NCBI GenBank assembly: GCA_028291945.1
Contig: JAQGNH010000373.1
Coordinates: 1 to 45,283, forward strand
DNA: 45,283 bases
Direction: 5' to 3'
Source of the DNA: Betaproteobacteria bacterium
GTDB taxonomy: Bacteria > Pseudomonadota > Gammaproteobacteria > Burkholderiales > SG8-41
Program-made: the position numbers and the translations under genes
Notes under the pieces: generated by a model
What the model was told of the DNA's origin: nothing
What the model saw: only the letters and a program-made list of their open reading frames with translations
Database searches by the model: none
Shown here: positions 41,929-45,283 of the stretch, in pieces
Layout of the letters: each line of letters starts with the position of its first letter
Position numbering within the stretch: position 1 is the first letter of the stretch

Positions 41929-43014
41929 GTGAGCGGCGTAAGCCGCTGCGCTCTATCCGCGAGCAAACCTTACCGCGCTCCGAGCTGGCTGCCCGGCGGG
42001 CATCTGCAGACGCTGTATGCAGCGCTTCTGGCGCCGCATCGGCGCGTGTCGTATCGCAGGGAGCGCTGGGAAACGCCTGACGGAGATTTCGTCGATGCCG
42101 ATTGGTTGGTACACCCGTCAGCGGTCAGCAGTCAGCAGTCAGGCGTAGAGACGCCATCAGTGCTCAGCAATCAGGCGGCACCCACGACGACCGTGGCAAG
42201 CGCCCCACTGGTCGTGCTTTTCCACGGTTTGGAAGGCTGCTCGACGAGCCCATACGCCTACGCGTTGATGGCGCACGTTCTCGACCTCGGATGGGCCGGC
42301 GTTGTCGTGCATTTTCGAGGATGCAGCGGCGAAGCCAATCGTCTGCCGCGCGCATACCACTCCGGAGACAGTGCCGAAATCGAATGGATGCTGAACCACC
42401 TTCGCGAGTCGAATCCGGGGCGCGAGATTCATGCGGTCGGCGTTTCGCTTGGTGGGAACGCGCTGCTCAAATGGCTCGGTGAGCAGGGTAGCGCGGCCGC
42501 ACCAGTAATATCTCGCGCCGCAGCCGTGTCAGCGCCGCTCGATCTGATGGTCGCAGGTGACGCGCTCGGACGCGGATTCAATCTCGTCTACACGCGCGCT
42601 TTCCTCTCGACGCTCAAGCGCAAATCATTGAGGAAGCTTGCAACACACCCCGATCTTTACGACCGCGCCCGCGTTCGCTCAGCGCGCACGCTGCGCGCTT
42701 TCGATAACGTCGTGACCGCACCGCTACATGGATTCCTCGACACGGACGACTACTGGACGCGTGCGAGCAGCAAACCGTGGCTTGCGCGCATCGCCGTTCC
42801 GACACTCATCGTGAACGCGCGCGACGATCCGTTCATGCCGGAGCACGCGCTGCCTGCCCAGAGCGAGGTGTCGAGCTTCGTGACACTGGAATTTCCGCGC
42901 GGAGGCGGACATGTCGGATTCGTGTCGGCGCCCTTCCCCGGGAACCTCGACTGGCTTCCGCGCCGGATCCTCGAGTTCTTCGGGCATTCGGATTGCTCGA
43001 CGCGTGCGCCGTGA
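41929..43014 (+). CDS. yheT: YheT-family alpha/beta hydrolase with repeat-encoded insertion
   Basis: An alpha/beta hydrolase of the YheT/EMB8 family, whose substrate is unsettled. N-terminal YRAPSWLPGGHLQTLYAALL is the family hallmark. The catalytic triad is Ser in AVGVSLGGNALLKWLG, Asp in VNARDDPFMPEH and His in GGGHVGFVSAPF; the oxyanion region is LVVLFHGLEG. GTG 41929 is the only start near the conserved region. Between VDADWLV and PLVVLFHGLEG about 26 residues (HPSAVSSQQSGVETPSVLSN and following) are encoded by family E repeat DNA, inserted in frame in a surface-loop position. The insert has no effect on the core motifs. Confidence 0.9.
   Translation: MSGVSRCALSASKPYRAPSWLPGGHLQTLYAALLAPHRRVSYRRERWETPDGDFVDADWLVHPSAVSSQQSGVETPSVLSNQAAPTTTVASAPLVVLFHGLEGCSTSPYAYALMAHVLDLGWAGVVVHFRGCSGEANRLPRAYHSGDSAEIEWMLNHLRESNPGREIHAVGVSLGGNALLKWLGEQGSAAAPVISRAAAVSAPLDLMVAGDALGRGFNLVYTRAFLSTLKRKSLRKLATHPDLYDRARVRSARTLRAFDNVVTAPLHGFLDTDDYWTRASSKPWLARIAVPTLIVNARDDPFMPEHALPAQSEVSSFVTLEFPRGGGHVGFVSAPFPGNLDWLPRRILEFFGHSDCSTRAP
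42115..42177 (+). repeat. Family E repeat inserted in the yheT coding sequence
   Basis: Copies of GTCAGCGGTCAGCAGTCAG, then a small hairpin GGCGTAGAGACGCC (42142-42155) and CAGTGCTCAGCAATCAGG lie in frame within yheT. The array has no stop codon in the used frame. It shows that family E repeats can enter a gene and be translated. Confidence 0.75.
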
Positions 43015-43104
43015 CGCCTTATTGGGAAGTATCAGCCCCTTATTCGTGAGACCATTCTCCGTACTTACACTCCGCGTTTCTGACCCCCTTTCTCAGAGAA
43101 CGAA

Positions 43105-44496
43105 ATGACTGCAACGACGAGCTCGAAAAAAGCGCCGCCGGAAATTTTCAAGGCCTATGACATCCGCGGCATCGTAGGTCGTACGCTGACCGTCGACGTG
43201 ACCGAGCTCATCGGCCGGGCGATCGGATCGGAGGCACGCGCGCGCAAACAGACGGCAATTGCGATTGGGCGTGATGGGCGATTGTCAGGGCCGGAGCTCT
43301 CGGCTGCACTCGCGCGCGGAATACAGGCGAGCGGCGTCGATGTCATCGACGTCGGGCGCGTTGCAACGCCGATTTTGTACTTCGCGACCTACCATCTCGG
43401 CACACGCTCAGGCGTATCGGTGACCGGCTCGCACAACCCGCCGGATTACAACGGTTTCAAAATCGTGCTCGGCGGCGAAACGCTCGCGGGTGAAGCCATC
43501 CAGGCGCTGCGCGCGCGGATCGAGACCGGGGATCTCGCCACCGGACAGGGCAAGTACAGCACGCGCGACGTGCGCGAGGACTACATGCAGCGCATCGTGT
43601 CCGATGTGAAGCTCGCACGCCCCGTAAGCATCGTGGTCGACTGCGGCAACGGTGTCGCGGGGGACACGGCGCCCGAACTTTATCGGCGGCTCGGTTGCAC
43701 CGTGCGCGAGCTCTTCTGCGAAGTCGACGGTACGTTTCCCAATCACCATCCCGATCCTTCACATCCGGAGAACCTGCGCGATCTGATTGAGACATTGAGA
43801 ACCGAGGGCGAGATCGGTTTTGCGTTCGACGGCGATGGCGACCGGCTCGGCGTCGTGACCAAGAGCGGCAAAATCATCTTTCCGGACCGGCAGCTCATGC
43901 TGTTTGCGGCCGACGTGCTCAAGCGCAACCCGGGCGCCGAGATCATTTTCGACGTGAAATCGACGCGCAACCTCGATTCCTGGATACGCGAACGGGGCGG
44001 AAAACCGACGATGTGGAAAACAGGCCACTCGTTCATCAAGAAGAAGCTGCAGGAAACCGGTGCACCGCTGGCAGGTGAAATGAGCGGCCACGTTTTCTTC
44101 AAGGAGCGCTGGTACGGATTCGACGATGCGCTGTACGCGGGTGCAAGGTTGCTCGAGATTCTGTCGCGCGACAAAGATGTCAGCCCCGCGCTGGAGCAGC
44201 TCCCGGATGCGCTAAGCACGCCCGAGCTTCACCTGAAAACGGCTGAAGGCGAGAACTACACGCTGATCGAGAAGCTGAAGCAGACCGCGCGTTTCGCCGG
44301 TGCGAAAGAGCTGATTACGATCGACGGCTTGCGCGTGGAATACCCCGACGGCTTCGGTCTTGCGCGACCGTCGAACACGACGCCGGTCGTCGTGCTGCGC
44401 TTCGAGGCGGACGATGCGCAGGCGCTGAAACGCATACAGGACGACTTCCGCAGCGCGCTGCTCGCCGTGAAACCCGATGCTCAGCTGCCTTTCTGA
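43105..44496 (+). CDS. algC: Phosphomannomutase/phosphoglucomutase
   Basis: Interconverts hexose 1- and 6-phosphates for LPS, exopolysaccharide and glycogen. The four-domain phosphohexomutase is complete in 463 residues. Ser109 in SVTGSHNPPDYNG is phosphorylated; the metal loop is FAFDGDGDRLG; the sugar loop is AGEMSGHVFF; the phosphate-binding loop near the C terminus is RPSNTTPVVVLRFEA. Start ATG 43105 has GAGAACGA upstream, and the AYDIRGIVG block follows. Close relatives are AlgC and ManB; the symbol is by family. Confidence 0.95.
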   Translation: MTATTSSKKAPPEIFKAYDIRGIVGRTLTVDVTELIGRAIGSEARARKQTAIAIGRDGRLSGPELSAALARGIQASGVDVIDVGRVATPILYFATYHLGTRSGVSVTGSHNPPDYNGFKIVLGGETLAGEAIQALRARIETGDLATGQGKYSTRDVREDYMQRIVSDVKLARPVSIVVDCGNGVAGDTAPELYRRLGCTVRELFCEVDGTFPNHHPDPSHPENLRDLIETLRTEGEIGFAFDGDGDRLGVVTKSGKIIFPDRQLMLFAADVLKRNPGAEIIFDVKSTRNLDSWIRERGGKPTMWKTGHSFIKKKLQETGAPLAGEMSGHVFFKERWYGFDDALYAGARLLEILSRDKDVSPALEQLPDALSTPELHLKTAEGENYTLIEKLKQTARFAGAKELITIDGLRVEYPDGFGLARPSNTTPVVVLRFEADDAQALKRIQDDFRSALLAVKPDAQLPF

Positions 44497-44499
44497 AGG

Positions 44500-44620
44500 A
44501 ACAGCAGAAAGAAGGGACGCAAAGGAAGAAGCACGGACGCAAAGGGTTCACGCGAATGCGTGGGTCCTGACTCTTTCCTCGGCGTCCTTGCTCTTTCCTT
44601 GGCGTCCTTTTTCTACCTGC
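44500..44620. repeat. Family D paired inverted array (GGACGCAAAGGAAG / CTTTCCTTGGCGTCC)
   Basis: The left half has AAGGGACGCAAAGGAAG and GCACGGACGCAAAGGG; the right half has CTCTTTCCTCGGCGTCC and CTCTTTCCTTGGCGTCC, inverted copies of the former. The centre holds the hairpin ACGCGAATGCGT. The unit fills the gap between the converging algC and cupin genes, and its T-rich right end (CTTTTT) may aid termination of algC. Confidence 0.7.
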
Positions 44621-45101
44621 TTTTGACGTTTTCTCCCGCCGGAACCAGTAAATCCATATCGACGTACACATTCTTGCCATTGACGCGATAGCGGCGCTTT
44701 ACCATTCGCGGGTAGTCGCAGATATCGAACGGCAACCGGTTGCCACCGACGAGATACAGCAGATCTTCCGCGTTCGGGTTGTGCAGGCAGTGAGGCAGTG
44801 ACCCCGCCACGAAACCCATGAAATCACCGGCGCCGACTTCGTGCTTTTCATCGCCAATTTCGGCAATCGCGCGGCCCGAAAGCACATACACCCATTCCTC
44901 ATCCTGATGATGGAAGTGATGGACGCTGCTCGTGTCGCCGTGTTTGAGCCGCACGAGGTGCACGCCGATCGTGGACAGGCCGGTGGCATCGCCCAGCGAG
45001 CGCGTATACCGCACGACCGCAGGGTTGAGCGCATGCGGGCGGACTTCTTCGTGCAGCGCTTCAATGTCGGCTTTGCGCAATAGCGTGGGCTTGCTGCTCA
45101 T
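44613..45101 (-). CDS. Cupin domain-containing protein
   Basis: A 162-residue single cupin of the kind seen as a small metal-binding beta barrel. Cupin motif 1 is HHFHHQDEEWVYVLSGRAIAE-like (HFHHQDEEWVYVLSG), giving two or three His plus Glu as metal ligands; motif 2 is GDFMGFVAGSLPHCLHNP. The C-terminal part DICDYPRMVKRRYRVNGKNV is a conserved extension. ATG 45101 has GAGGAAG upstream. It follows the oxidoreductase gene (stop at 45144) by 42 bases and is probably in one operon with it. The reaction, if any, is unknown. Confidence 0.92.
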   Translation of the reverse strand: MSSKPTLLRKADIEALHEEVRPHALNPAVVRYTRSLGDATGLSTIGVHLVRLKHGDTSSVHHFHHQDEEWVYVLSGRAIAEIGDEKHEVGAGDFMGFVAGSLPHCLHNPNAEDLLYLVGGNRLPFDICDYPRMVKRRYRVNGKNVYVDMDLLVPAGENVKSR

Positions 45102-45143
45102 GTCTACTTCCTCGATTCAAGCGCGGACATGCTCGACCAGATA

Positions 45144-45283
45144 TCAATAACTGATGACCGGCACCTTGTGAACGAACGCCCGTGTGCTCGCCTCGGCCAG
45201 CATGAAGTGCGCGACATCGGCCCGCGAGATCTTCGGCATGCCCTTGAGCTCGAGGTGCAGTCCGACGCGATAGTTGCCCGTGA
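45144..45283 (-). CDS. C-terminal end of an NAD(P)-binding oxidoreductase, cut by the window edge
   Basis: The visible 46 codons end with GNYRVGLHLELKGMPKISRA, DVAHFMLAEAS and AFVHKVPVISY before TGA at 45146-45144. The pattern KISRADVAHFML is typical of the C terminus of atypical short-chain dehydrogenase/NAD(P)H-binding (NmrA-like) proteins, where it follows the nucleotide-binding fold. The N-terminal Rossmann motif lies outside the window, so the assignment is by C-terminal resemblance only. Confidence 0.7.
   Translation of the reverse strand, partial: TGNYRVGLHLELKGMPKISRADVAHFMLAEASTRAFVHKVPVISY

Overview
The window looks like chromosomal DNA of a betaproteobacterium, perhaps Burkholderiales or a related order. 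This is inferred from gene content and order (aat-bpt followed by pyrD; rnfB-like, nth and DUF1841 close together; yhdP, a small periplasmic protein, nitrilase and tldD in series; an orphan Bug/TTT solute-binding protein), high GC and frequent GTG/TTG starts. No rRNA, tRNA, CRISPR array, prophage or transposase gene was seen. Most genes are housekeeping. The unusual content lies in broken or recoded reading frames at the left end, a small catabolic-looking cluster near the right end, and several families of short intergenic repeats.

Left end (1-11,300): a DedA-rhodanese fusion with an in-frame TGA at a conserved active-site-loop cysteine; a ygiD-type dioxygenase gene broken by two nonsense codons; a small exported protein; thioredoxin; NDH-2; pabB; glutathione-dependent formaldehyde dehydrogenase; gluQ; a class II amidotransferase; a patatin-like lipoprotein; and a Bug-family binding protein.

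Middle (11,300-24,600): two small unknown genes, the N-degron transferases aat and bpt, pyrD with an overlapping rnfB-like ferredoxin, an LpxO-like hydroxylase, nth, DUF1841, two small cytochromes c, a SulP transporter, a cobalamin adenosyltransferase convergent with a BtuF-like protein, a stand-alone cNMP-binding protein, aroG and a methyltransferase-like protein. Then (24,600-36,700): tldD, nitrilase, a small periplasmic protein and yhdP on the minus strand, the last three linked by stop/start overlaps and divergent from glnE; then ilvE, a CHCC zinc-finger protein and waaF.

Right end (36,700-45,283): an acyl-CoA dehydrogenase divergent from an NTF2-like protein, a divergent ComA (phosphosulfolactate synthase) homologue, a TcuA-like flavoprotein and a class II aldolase. 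These may form an uncharacterised organic-acid pathway. They are followed by a YheT hydrolase with a repeat-encoded insertion, phosphomannomutase/phosphoglucomutase, a cupin and the 3' end of an oxidoreductase.

At least five families of short repeats lie between genes, mostly as two inverted low-complexity arms around a unique core. Some supply stop codons, abut start codons or have entered coding sequence. The most interesting single site is the TGA in the rhodanese domain, a candidate selenocysteine codon, although nonsense mutation or sequencing error remains possible.
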